Below, one piece after another: positions 42,961-51,402 of a stretch of DNA of 64,000 nucleotides. The notes below the pieces were generated by a model. It was not told the DNA's origin and ran no database searches. It saw only the letters and a program-made list of their open reading frames with translations. How positions within the stretch are numbered: the stretch's first letter is position 1; each line of letters opens with the position of its first letter. The stretch lies in assembly GCA_018828145.1 (NCBI GenBank), contig JAHJWO010000050.1:1-64000 (forward strand), read 5' to 3'. Both the position numbers and the translations under genes were made by a program. Origin of the DNA: Alphaproteobacteria bacterium (GTDB lineage: Bacteria; Pseudomonadota; Alphaproteobacteria; Rhizobiales; Devosiaceae).

Positions 42961-44478
42961 GTGATGTTCAACTCGTCGTCGACTTCAGCGCTCTCAATGA
43001 CGAACATCACAAAGCGTTTCCCGGGGGTCACAGCGCTTGACGGCGTGAACATTTCCCTCTCACGCGGCGAAGTCCTTGCCCTTGTCGGAGAGAATGGCGC
43101 GGGCAAGAGCACGCTCATGAAAATACTAGCTGGTGCCTATCGCGCTGACGAGGGTGAAATAAGCCTCTTTGGGAAGACAGTGAGTTACACCTCGCCACTC
43201 CTGATGATGCGAATGGGCGTGGCGATTATCTACCAGGAACTGCTGCTTGCACCACACTTGACGGTGGCTGAGAACATCTATCTGGGGCGCTTGCCTCGCA
43301 CACCTCTGGGCACGGTAGAATGGGCCAAGGTGCGCAAAGACGCTGCCGCGATCATCAACCGCCTCGGGTTCGATATCGATGTCAACGCCCCAGTCGAAAC
43401 GCTGAGCGTTGCCTATCGGCAGATCGTGGAAATCGCGAAGGCCCTTTCACAGAATGCCAGGATCTTGGTGCTGGACGAGCCTTCGGCCGTGTTGGGCGAT
43501 GCCGAGCTTGAAAAGCTCTTCGCTATCATCCGCCGACTGGCAGCGGAAGGCATGTCATTTATCTACATCTCGCATCGTCTCGAAGAGGTCTTTGCTATCA
43601 GCGACCGTACGCAGGTGATGCGCGATGGCCGTGTGGTCGGCGTTAAGCCCACCTCAGAGCTGACGCGCAACGAGCTGGTGCGCATGATGGTAGGGCGCGA
43701 ACTTTCGGACGTTTATCCTGACCGAAAGCCCGTTGCCGGGAAGATGCTGCTCGAAGTGCAGGGCCTGTCTAACAGCATCCTTAAGGAAGCCGATATCCAT
43801 GTTCGCGAAGGCGAAATTGTGGGCGTTTGTGGCCTTGCCGGCGCCGGGCGCAGCGAATTGCTGCGCGCCATCGCAGGAGCCGACAGTGCCCAAGCTCGCG
43901 TATTCAACAGCATGGGGGTGCGTAGCCCATTCCGCTCGCCAAGACGTGGCCTGGCGCGCCGCGTGGGCCTGGTGCCTGAAGACCGACGCAAGCAGGGCCT
44001 GTTCGTAGATCAGAGCGTCGGTTTCAACATTTCCATTGCCAAGCTGTCCAACGCGACTTCCGCCGGGGTGATCGTCGGATCCAAGGAGAGGCAATTGGCG
44101 GCGAAATACATCGCGCGACTTCGGATCAAGACGCCGTCCAAGGAAGAGATTGTAGGCAATCTGAGCGGTGGCAATCAGCAGAAGTGCGTCCTCGCCAAAC
44201 TGTTGAACGCCGACTGCCGAGTCCTGCTGATCGATGAGCCCACTCGCGGGGTCGACATCGGCGCCAAGCGGGAGATTTACCAAGTGTTGGCCGAATTGGC
44301 CGACCGCGAGAAGGTCGGCATCATCATGGTCTCGTCCGAATTGCCGGAAATCCTTGGCCTTTGCGACCGCACCTATGTGATGCGCAACGGACGTGTGGTG
44401 CAGGAATTGGTTCGTGGGGCCATGACCGAAGAGCGCATCATGATGGCGGCAACCGGCTCCGATCTCGCCAATGCTTAG
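42961..44478 (+). CDS. ribose-type sugar ABC transporter ATP-binding protein
   Basis: About 505 residues with two ATPase cassettes as in RbsA/XylG/MglA. The first has Walker A GENGAGKST, signature-like VAYRQIVEIAKAL and Walker B ILVLDEP; the second has the diverged N-terminal CGLAGAGRSE, LSGGNQQKCVLAK and LLIDEPTRGVDIGAK. GTG 42961 or ATG 42964 starts it. It energises the permease at 45.4 kb. The order ATPase, HAD, permease, binding protein is unusual. The gap from GH88 is 162 bp, with no operator, so it may depend on read-through. Confidence 0.93.
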   Translation: MMFNSSSTSALSMTNITKRFPGVTALDGVNISLSRGEVLALVGENGAGKSTLMKILAGAYRADEGEISLFGKTVSYTSPLLMMRMGVAIIYQELLLAPHLTVAENIYLGRLPRTPLGTVEWAKVRKDAAAIINRLGFDIDVNAPVETLSVAYRQIVEIAKALSQNARILVLDEPSAVLGDAELEKLFAIIRRLAAEGMSFIYISHRLEEVFAISDRTQVMRDGRVVGVKPTSELTRNELVRMMVGRELSDVYPDRKPVAGKMLLEVQGLSNSILKEADIHVREGEIVGVCGLAGAGRSELLRAIAGADSAQARVFNSMGVRSPFRSPRRGLARRVGLVPEDRRKQGLFVDQSVGFNISIAKLSNATSAGVIVGSKERQLAAKYIARLRIKTPSKEEIVGNLSGGNQQKCVLAKLLNADCRVLLIDEPTRGVDIGAKREIYQVLAELADREKVGIIMVSSELPEILGLCDRTYVMRNGRVVQELVRGAMTEERIMMAATGSDLANA

Positions 44479-45355
44479 CACACAAGCCCAATCTCCTGCC
44501 CCCGAAGCAAGCGAAGCGGCACCTGGCCGTTTCCTGTTCGCGACTGATGTGGACGGAACCTTGCTGACGCGGGACTATCGCCTGATGCCATCGGTGAAGG
44601 CCGCAGTCACCCATGCTCGCTCGCATGGGGTTCAGATTATGCTGGCCACCGCCCGGGGTCCTGCCGCATTGGACATCGTCCTCGACGATTTGGGGGAGGT
44701 GGACTTTGCCATCTGTTTCGGAGGCGCGCTTGTTCTTGAGCGGCGCAGCGGACGTTGGCTGCCGGCCCTGCGCGAGCGCATCACGCTTGCTATAGCCGAT
44801 GTCAAAGACGTGTGGGCCAAGGCTCAAGCACTGGGCATTGCCCTAGGCGCCTATACGGAAAGCGGAGTGTATATCGGGGGAGCGAGTTCCTGGTTCGAGG
44901 CGGAGTTTTCCCATACGGGCGAACCGGTTTTCAGAACACCGTTTGACGCAGTTCCGGACCCGATTTTCAAGTTGCTGGCCATCGTTGATCCAATGCGGGT
45001 AGTCGATCTTGAACGGCTCCGCATGAGCCTGCCACCAAGCGTCGACGGCGTTTACTCGCATGCCAACTACCTCGAGATCATGGTGCGCGGTGTTTCCAAG
45101 GGAGACGCCCTGGAGCGCTTCTGCGGCTCGCGGGGGATAAATCAACAATTGGTGGTTGTGACCGGCGACGGCGACAACGACGTGTCGATGTTTCTCGCGG
45201 CAGGTCACAGCGCAGCCATGCCGTTAGCCTCGCCATCGGCCCGGGCTGCAGCGAAATGGATCGTTCCTGCCGACGCCCCGGCAGGCGTTGCCGCCGTTAT
45301 CACCCACTATGCTTCCTTACTTTGGCGCATCCCTGCGCCGCCCCTGAACCCGTGA
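44471..45355 (+). CDS. HAD-superfamily (Cof-type) phosphatase
   Basis: 294 residues. HAD motif I is FATDVDGTLLTRD, motif II LATARGP, a type IIB cap in the middle, motif III region GVSKGDALERF, and motif IV VTGDGDNDVSMFLAAG. It dephosphorylates sugar phosphates or related compounds in the cytoplasm. ATG 44471 overlaps the end of the ATPase gene by 8 bases, so it belongs to the ABC operon. The presence of a phosphatase between the ATPase and permease genes is odd and suggests a role with the imported compound or a phosphorylated by-product. Confidence 0.88.
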   Translation: MLSTQAQSPAPEASEAAPGRFLFATDVDGTLLTRDYRLMPSVKAAVTHARSHGVQIMLATARGPAALDIVLDDLGEVDFAICFGGALVLERRSGRWLPALRERITLAIADVKDVWAKAQALGIALGAYTESGVYIGGASSWFEAEFSHTGEPVFRTPFDAVPDPIFKLLAIVDPMRVVDLERLRMSLPPSVDGVYSHANYLEIMVRGVSKGDALERFCGSRGINQQLVVVTGDGDNDVSMFLAAGHSAAMPLASPSARAAAKWIVPADAPAGVAAVITHYASLLWRIPAPPLNP

Positions 45356-45370
45356 ATTGGAGTTTCTGCC

Positions 45371-46366
45371 ATGGCCAATGATTTGGGCGTGTCTGCACCT
45401 CGCGTCGCCACCGCTCGCTCTGGCTTTTTCGAATTCGTGCGCAAACGTGCGGGCATTAGCGGGCTTTTTGTAGTCCTGCTGCTGCTGGCAGTTACCGCTT
45501 CGCTGATCTCGGACGCGTTCCTCAACCCATTCAACCTGGTTAACGTGCTCCGACAGGTCGCTCTGTACGGGATCGTCAGCATTGGGCTTACCTTCGTAAT
45601 CCTGACCGCAGGCATCGATCTTTCGGTCGGCTCCATCGTGGCAGTGATTTCGGTGTTAACCGCGACCATGCTCAATGCGGGCGTCCCAATCCCCATGGTA
45701 GTGCTAGCGGGGCTAGGGCTTGGCCTTATGTTTGGCCTCATCAATGGTGTTGGCATTACGCTGGTGCGCATCCCGCCGTTCATCATGACCTTGGGCACGA
45801 TGGTCATGCTGCGAGGCCTGGCTCTGACGCTGGCGGATGGTCGTCCCATCGATGTGGCGAGCACGGCGGCTGACTTCTCTTGGATCGGCCGCGGCAGCGC
45901 CCTTGGCCTGCCCATCGCAGTTTGGATCTTTATTGTCGTAGCGCTGGTCTCGCTGTTTGTTTTGAGGTTCACGCCTTTTGGCCGGAACGTCTATGCCGTC
46001 GGTAGCAACGCAGAAGCGGCCCACCTTTCGGGCATCAATGTTGAGCTTACTAAGATCGGCGTCTACTCGTTGTCGGGTTTTCTGGCAGCATTGACGGCGT
46101 TGATCTTTGTGTCGCGTCTTACAGTTGGTGAGCCGACCGCCGGTACAGGCCTTGAACTCGAGGCTATTGCCATTGCCGTTATTGGCGGCACCAGCCTCTT
46201 TGGCGGTCAAGGTGGCATCGTTGGTACCGCCATTGGTGCCTGCATCCTGGCGATCCTCGCCAACATCATGAATCTCGTAGGTATTTCGCCCTTCACCCAG
46301 CAGATCGTGAAAGGGGCGATCATCATTATCGCCGTGTCGATGGAAGTGTTCCGTCGGCGTCGATAG
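45371..46366 (+). CDS. ribose-type sugar ABC transporter permease
   Basis: 331 residues of the RbsC family. Eight to ten membrane segments are visible, with AGIDLSVGSIVAVISV, LTLGTMVMLRGLALTL and GLELEAIAIAVIGGTSLFGG, the latter being the conserved cytoplasmic loop that docks the ATPase. ATG 45371 follows GGAG. It forms the membrane channel with the ATPase at 42.9 kb and the binding protein that follows after 41 bp. Substrate class is a mono- or small saccharide-like compound by family. Confidence 0.93.
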   Translation: MANDLGVSAPRVATARSGFFEFVRKRAGISGLFVVLLLLAVTASLISDAFLNPFNLVNVLRQVALYGIVSIGLTFVILTAGIDLSVGSIVAVISVLTATMLNAGVPIPMVVLAGLGLGLMFGLINGVGITLVRIPPFIMTLGTMVMLRGLALTLADGRPIDVASTAADFSWIGRGSALGLPIAVWIFIVVALVSLFVLRFTPFGRNVYAVGSNAEAAHLSGINVELTKIGVYSLSGFLAALTALIFVSRLTVGEPTAGTGLELEAIAIAVIGGTSLFGGQGGIVGTAIGACILAILANIMNLVGISPFTQQIVKGAIIIIAVSMEVFRRRR

Positions 46367-46407
46367 CGGAGGGGATGACGCATGTGTCATTCAACAAGGA
46401 GGAAACT

Positions 46408-47379
46408 ATGAATACCAAGAAGCTCTTCACGCTGGGCCTCAGCGCTGCACTGCTCGCCAGCACGGTTGCTACTGGCAACGCCTGGGCGCAGGACGACATC
46501 ATGGCCGGCACCGATCTAACGAAAGCCTGCAAGATCGGCTTCTCGCAGGGCACCCTGAACCATCCGTGGCGCGTTGCCATGGTCGAGGGGAACAAGGCTT
46601 GGGCGGCTGAAAACTTGCCAAACGTCGAACTCATCGTCACCGACGGCCAGAACGCCTCTGCCAAGCAGGTTGCCGACGTCGAGAGCCTGATGGCACAGGG
46701 GATCGACGTCCTGATGATCAGCCCGCTGACCTCTCAGGCTCTAACGCCGATCGTGGCGGACGTAATGGCTGCCGGAATTCCCGTCGTGGCACTCGACCGT
46801 AGCGTCAATACCGACGTAACCAGCTATATCACCGCCCAGAACGAGCCCATTGCCCGTACTGCTGGTGAGTTCTTCGTCAAGCAGCTTGGCGGCAAGGGCA
46901 ATATCGTCCAGATCGAAGGAACGGCTGGTGCGTCGGCCGCGGCCGAGCGCAAGAGTGGCTTCGAAGAGGTTATTGCTCAACATCCTGACATGAAGATCAT
47001 TGCGACGCAGAACGCAGACTTCCTGCGTGAGAACGCAACGAAGTTCATGGAAGACTCGCTACAACGCTTTGGACCAGGCGAGATCCAGGGTGTCTATGCG
47101 CACAACGACGAAATGGCTTTGGGCGCCATTGCGGCTATTGAGGCGGCTGGTCGGCAGGACGAGATCATGGTGACCGGTCTTGATGGGCAGAACAACGCGA
47201 TACAGGCGGTCAAGGATGGCAAGATGTTCGCTACTTTTACCTTCCCCTTTGTCGCTCCTGAAGGCATCCAATACGCCTACAAGCTCTGTGCCGGCGAGGA
47301 AGTCCCAGCAAACGTGATCCTCGATTCGCACACCATTGACGCCTCGAACGTTGATGAATGGATCGGCAAGGGTTTCTAA
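46408..47379 (+). CDS. sugar ABC transporter substrate-binding protein
   Basis: 323 residues of the RbsB/LacI-like periplasmic binding family. The signal peptide is residues 1-25 (KLFTLGLSAALLASTVATGN, cleaved after AWA). The ligand-binding fold is KIGFSQGTLNHPWRVAMVEG, IDVLMISPLTSQALTPIVAD, IPVVALDRSV and VYAHNDEMALGAIAAIEAAG. ATG 46408 is preceded by a perfect AAGGAGG. It delivers the substrate to the RbsC/RbsA-like proteins. A stable hairpin follows, which may keep this mRNA more abundant than the downstream genes. Confidence 0.95.
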   Translation: MNTKKLFTLGLSAALLASTVATGNAWAQDDIMAGTDLTKACKIGFSQGTLNHPWRVAMVEGNKAWAAENLPNVELIVTDGQNASAKQVADVESLMAQGIDVLMISPLTSQALTPIVADVMAAGIPVVALDRSVNTDVTSYITAQNEPIARTAGEFFVKQLGGKGNIVQIEGTAGASAAAERKSGFEEVIAQHPDMKIIATQNADFLRENATKFMEDSLQRFGPGEIQGVYAHNDEMALGAIAAIEAAGRQDEIMVTGLDGQNNAIQAVKDGKMFATFTFPFVAPEGIQYAYKLCAGEEVPANVILDSHTIDASNVDEWIGKGF

Positions 47380-47390
47380 GCCACCCAAAA

Positions 47391-47416
47391 GGCCAGGCGT
47401 CATTCTGCGCCTGGCC
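47391..47416 (+). terminator. hairpin after the binding-protein gene, probable partial terminator
   Basis: GGCCAGGCG-8-CGCCTGGCC is a perfect 9-bp stem 11 bp after the stop, with no T run. It likely acts as an attenuator or 3' stabiliser between the binding protein and MaoC genes. Confidence 0.65.
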
Positions 47417-47445
47417 AACTCCCTCTAGTGCGGCAGCAGGCAAGC

Positions 47446-47886
47446 ATGAGCGATTTCTATCTTTCAGTTGGACAGTCGGTTCGGTTCAGCAAGACCGTCA
47501 GCGAATCCGACGTATATCTTTTTGCCGGCATCACCGGCGATCTAGCGCCAGTCCATGTCAATGCCGAGCTGATGGAGCGATCTGCCTATGGGCAGCGTAT
47601 CGCGCATGGGGCGCTGATCGTGGGCTTCATGTCTACGCTTTCATCGCTCATGGTCGAACAAGCGGAAGACAGCCATTCCAAAGGGGAAACACCGGTCTCA
47701 CTCGGCTACGACCGCGTTCGTTTCATTGGTCCCGTGTTTTTCGGGGACACGGTTACACTGACCTATACAGTCACTGCCGTTGATGCCGAGCGCCGTCGCA
47801 CCACTGCCGATATCGAAGCCAAAAAGCAGAACGGCGAAACCGTCGCCGTCGCGACCCACATCCTGAAATGGGTGAAGAAGGATTGA
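47446..47886 (+). CDS. MaoC-like (R)-hydratase domain protein
   Basis: 146 residues of a single hotdog fold. The hydratase-2 motif is AGITGDLAPVHVNAELMERS (Asp and His active-site pair) followed by IAHGALIVGF. It would hydrate an enoyl-CoA, complementing the crotonase at 39 kb. ATG 47446 is preferred over GTG 47428. Its end abuts the GMC4 start region. It is probably in the ABC operon beyond the hairpin. The acyl chain is unknown. Confidence 0.88.
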   Translation: MSDFYLSVGQSVRFSKTVSESDVYLFAGITGDLAPVHVNAELMERSAYGQRIAHGALIVGFMSTLSSLMVEQAEDSHSKGETPVSLGYDRVRFIGPVFFGDTVTLTYTVTAVDAERRRTTADIEAKKQNGETVAVATHILKWVKKD

Positions 47887-47894
47887 GAGCGACT

Positions 47895-49484
47895 GTGTCT
47901 CACGAGGCCGATTTCGTTATTGTAGGCGGTGGTTCCGCCGGTTGCACCCTGGCCGCTCGCTTGACCGAGGATCCGTCGGTCAAGGTCGTGCTCATTGAGG
48001 CCGGTTCGCGCGATACGAGTCCCTATATCCACCTGCCGGTCACGTACTATAAGACAACCGGGCCTAAATTCACTTGGGGATACCACACCGCACCCCAAGC
48101 CAACCAAGATGGGATCACCGCGCCATTCGCGCAGGCGAGGGTTTTGGGTGGTGGTAGCTCGGTTAACGCCCAGATCTACATGCGTGGCATACCCCGAGAC
48201 TATGACGATTGGCGCGACGTTTACGGTTGTGACGGCTGGGGCTACTCCGACGTTCTGCCATTTTTTGTCACTGCCGAGAACAACGATAGGTTGTCCGAGC
48301 CGCTCCACGGCACGGAGGGGCCGCTCAAGGTATCGGATCAGGCTTATACGCATCCCCTGACCAGAGCATGGCTCAAGGCGTGCCAGCAGATGGGAATGCC
48401 ATACAATGGCGATTTCAATTCCGGCGACCCATCTGGTTGTGGCCTGTATCAGGTCACAAACCGTGCAGGGCGTCGCTCAAGTGCTGCCAACGCCTATCTC
48501 CATCCCGTCGAAAACCGCGCTAACCTGACTGTCCTGACCGACGCTCACGTCACCCGTGTGGTGTTCGAAGGGAAGCGCGCAACGGGGATCGAATTGCGTC
48601 GTGGCACCGTGCTTTCAACGATCTCTGCGGGCAGCGAGGTCATTCTGTCAGCCGGCGCCATCGGCACACCTCACCTGCTTCAGCGCTCTGGCATTGGTCC
48701 TGCGGGCTGGCTCAAGGACGCAGGTATTGATGTGCTGCATCATTCCGGCGAAGTTGGCGCGAACCTCCAGGATCATCTGGATGTGTTCCTGATCCATGAA
48801 CTGACCGGGATCGAAAGCTACGACAAGTACAAGAAGCCCCATTGGCAGGCCTGGGCCGGCCTCCAATTCGCTCTCTTCGGTACCGGTCCGGTGACTTCAA
48901 ACGTCGTTGAAGGGGGAGCATTCTGGTGGGTGGACAAAAACGATCCATATCCGGATGTGCAGTTCCACTTTCTGGCAGGGGCCGGTGTGGAAGCGGGGAT
49001 TCCCTCGGTTCCGTCGGGGAATGGTTGCACGCTGAATGCGTACTTGGTTCGTCCGAAATCTCGGGGAACCGTCAAGCCGGGAAGCAATGGCCAAGGGCCT
49101 ATCATCGACCCCAATTTTCTCTCGGACAGCTACGACCTGAAGAGAACAGTCGATGCAGTGAAGTTGAGCCGCAAGATCATGGAGCAGCCCGCGATATCCG
49201 GCTTCCTGTCTCGGGAACACTTCCCCGGCACTAAAACCGCTAGCGACGCCGAACTTGAAGATTTCGTCAGGAAGCAGGCCAGGACCGGCTACCATCCCGT
49301 CGGCACCTGCCGAATGGGTAGCGATGAGAAATCCGTCGTGGATACCTGCCTGCGTGTTCGTGGTGTAGAAGGACTTCGAGTGGTCGACAACTCCGTGATG
49401 CCAAGATTGGTGTCGGCGAACACGAATGCCACGGCGATTATGATCGGCGAGCGTGCTGCCCGCTTCATTCGCGGCAACCGTTGA
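47895..49484 (+). CDS. GMC-family FAD alcohol dehydrogenase 4
   Basis: 529 residues from GTG 47895, aligned with the start of the other three GMC proteins; ATG 47868 inside the MaoC gene is also in frame. It has FVIVGGGSAGCTLAARLTE, signatures ARVLGGGSSVNAQIY and GAIGTPHLLQRSGIG, and the active site HPVGTCRMG followed by SANTNATAIMIGERAAR. It is a paralog of GMC2 (shared GDFNSGDP-type region and HPVGTC motif). It is the last large gene in the ABC-linked unit. Substrate unknown. Confidence 0.92.
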   Translation: MSHEADFVIVGGGSAGCTLAARLTEDPSVKVVLIEAGSRDTSPYIHLPVTYYKTTGPKFTWGYHTAPQANQDGITAPFAQARVLGGGSSVNAQIYMRGIPRDYDDWRDVYGCDGWGYSDVLPFFVTAENNDRLSEPLHGTEGPLKVSDQAYTHPLTRAWLKACQQMGMPYNGDFNSGDPSGCGLYQVTNRAGRRSSAANAYLHPVENRANLTVLTDAHVTRVVFEGKRATGIELRRGTVLSTISAGSEVILSAGAIGTPHLLQRSGIGPAGWLKDAGIDVLHHSGEVGANLQDHLDVFLIHELTGIESYDKYKKPHWQAWAGLQFALFGTGPVTSNVVEGGAFWWVDKNDPYPDVQFHFLAGAGVEAGIPSVPSGNGCTLNAYLVRPKSRGTVKPGSNGQGPIIDPNFLSDSYDLKRTVDAVKLSRKIMEQPAISGFLSREHFPGTKTASDAELEDFVRKQARTGYHPVGTCRMGSDEKSVVDTCLRVRGVEGLRVVDNSVMPRLVSANTNATAIMIGERAARFIRGNR

Positions 49485-49530
49485 CGCGTCTAACATATCG
49501 TCAGCGAGCAATTAATAAGGCTGGAAAAAC

Positions 49531-49833
49531 ATGCAATTCCTAGTTTTAACGACGCGAAAAACCGAAACCTTTGGTCCAGAGGAGTTCGCCCATAAACTGC
49601 CTGCGGAAATTGCTCGTGCAAGGGAATTGTATGGGGAGGGGTTTACAAGGCAAATTTGGCATCGAGCAGACGGCCGCGGCGCTTGCCAAATCGTGGAAGC
49701 CCCAGACGAGCGGTCCGCAGCCGAGAAGATCAATACTTTGCCCTTCGTCGAGTTGGGGATGCTTGAGGTTTCGATTATCGCGCTGAAGCCCTATCAGGGA
49801 TTCTTGAACGATTTTTCAACCCCGTCGAACTAG
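49531..49833 (+). CDS. muconolactone isomerase-like small dimeric alpha/beta-barrel protein
   Basis: 100 residues with FLVLTTRKTETFGPEEFAHK at the start and CQIVEAPDERSAAEKINTLP in the middle, followed by LGMLEVSIIALKPY. This is the ferredoxin-like pattern of the muconolactone isomerase/YCII group. It could be an isomerase for a lactone, or a protein of unknown function of the same fold. It follows GMC4 by 46 bp. Lactones would be expected from sugar oxidation, so a lactone-related role is attractive but unproved. Confidence 0.65.
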   Translation: MQFLVLTTRKTETFGPEEFAHKLPAEIARARELYGEGFTRQIWHRADGRGACQIVEAPDERSAAEKINTLPFVELGMLEVSIIALKPYQGFLNDFSTPSN

Positions 49834-50270
49834 CATTTGCCATTGTTGGGTGTCGGTTCGAAGACGAGCTTCTGAGAAGCTGGCGTGCCTGCAGGAGGTT
49901 CGAACAAGATCGCAACTTGCTTGCTCACCGCTCCTTACTGGATCAGCAGGCAGAGATTGACGTGCTAAACGAAGCGAGGGCGTGGTCTATTGCAATGACC
50001 ACGCCGCGACGTGGGCAAGCAAGAATGGGAATCATCTTGCTGTTCTTCTCTCATCTGGAAGCTTGTTGCCCGCGACCGGCGCTTTTGCTTGCGTTTGGGC
50101 GTGGCAAGGCCAGCGGCAACGCCTGCTTCCAACTCTTTGCTCGAACCATGTATGGCGCTTCGCAAGATCTACCTGGCACTTCCCCCCACGGTCACCACGT
50201 GTAGCAGGGCCGTGATTTGGGATGAAGCTAGCTGGTCGGTGCACACGAAGAAACTGGCCTACGAGGGCTA
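49834..50270. other. region without supported genes
   Basis: About 440 bases after the small barrel gene. Short open frames exist in several frames but none has a recognisable domain or good start. It leads into a degraded gene region and is probably decayed sequence. Confidence 0.4.
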
Positions 50271-50424
50271 GCCGACGCTTTTGCCAACAAGGTTGTTGAG
50301 CGCGCGAAAAACACAGTGGTGGGCTTCGACAAGAACTCCCCCATCGTCACTGGGCCGCTCATTGACGGCCGCGCGTGGAAGCGCGTTAAGGGGCTCGTCG
50401 ACGACGCCGTTGCGAACGGAGGGC
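50271..50424 (+). pseudogene. internal fragment of an aldehyde dehydrogenase
   Basis: The frame reads ADAFANKVVERAKNTVV, then GPLIDGRAWKRVKGLVDDAV, which is the stretch after the catalytic Cys in GabD-type aldehyde dehydrogenases. No catalytic motif precedes it and the frame stops being homologous at about 50,424, where enolase-superfamily sequence starts in another frame. Confidence 0.7.
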
Positions 50425-51024
50425 GTGGGCGACGACTTCGACTTCATGGTCGATGCGAACCACTGCTACACTACCCCCGACGCGTTCTATGTCGGCCATG
50501 CCCTCGAAGAGCTAGGCGCCTATTGGTTTGAGGAGCCGGTAGCTCCGGAGGATCTCGATGGCTACCGTGAACTGAGAGCCGGGCTGCGCGTAAACATCTC
50601 GGGCGGGGAGGCGGAGTTCAATCGTTGGGGTTGGCGCGGAATTCTGGAGAACCGCGGCCTGGATATCGCGCAGCCTGAAGTTTGCGCCTTAGGTGGGATC
50701 AGCGAGTATCTGCGGGTGATGGCGCTCTGTCACGCTCACTTCACGCCTATCATCAACCATGTTTGGGGCTCGGGCATTGCGGTTGCCACGAACCTGCAAC
50801 TGCTTGCTGCACTACCAGCGATGCCTGGGGGTATGTTCCCGCGAGAGCCGATGCTTGAATTCGACACGACAGAGAACATCTTCCGCGATGAGTTGCTCAC
50901 GGAGCCACTGAATATTCAGCAGCAAGTTGCCAGCAGTGGCGGGTATGTGGCGGTGCCCGGTGGTCCCGGTCTTGGCGTCTCGCCAAGCCCCGAGTTCATC
51001 AAGCGCTATGAAATAGGCGCCTAG
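50421..51024 (+). pseudogene. C-terminal half of an enolase-superfamily (mandelate racemase-like) dehydratase
   Basis: About 200 residues. It has the metal-ligand strand FDFMVDANHCYT, WFEEPVAPEDLDGYRELRAG, ISGGEAEFNRWGWR, DIAQPEVCALGGISEYLRVM and a catalytic His in TPIINHVWGSGIAVATNLQL. The N-terminal capping domain and the first barrel strands are missing. The family includes sugar-acid dehydratases such as galactonate dehydratase. The frame is open and could yield a partial protein, but without the capping domain it should not be active. It sits beside the ALDH fragment. Confidence 0.75.
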
Positions 51025-51402
51025 GCATTCGCGATATTTGCAGTCCGTATGCCAAGGCGGGCTGTAAATGTTGATGTTTGGCGCGAGAACACCTGCAGTG
51101 GTGATAGGTCCTAAGCCGAACCTCTCCATGCTTCGCGTGTTGATCGGCGAAGATCATGATCCGTTGGCGATAGGATGGATGTTTGGTGTCTTATCGCCAT
51201 CGGGCCCTTGGCTGACCGCTTTCCACCACCGATTCGACGCGCTTAGCTCAGAAGCACTACGTTACAACGTCCGCCTAACACGTACTGACGGTGGAGAGCC
51301 GCCCTCCTGGTAACCTTCCTCAATCTACCCGGTTTTCGAGTTGGGTAGATATTGGTACGCTTCTGTGAGCGCCCAATAAATACGTGCGCTTATCGGGGGC
51401 GC
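51025..51402. other. region without supported genes
   Basis: About 380 bases. No RNA gene, operator copy or good terminator was seen. It separates the catabolic region from an unrelated gene set. Confidence 0.35.
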
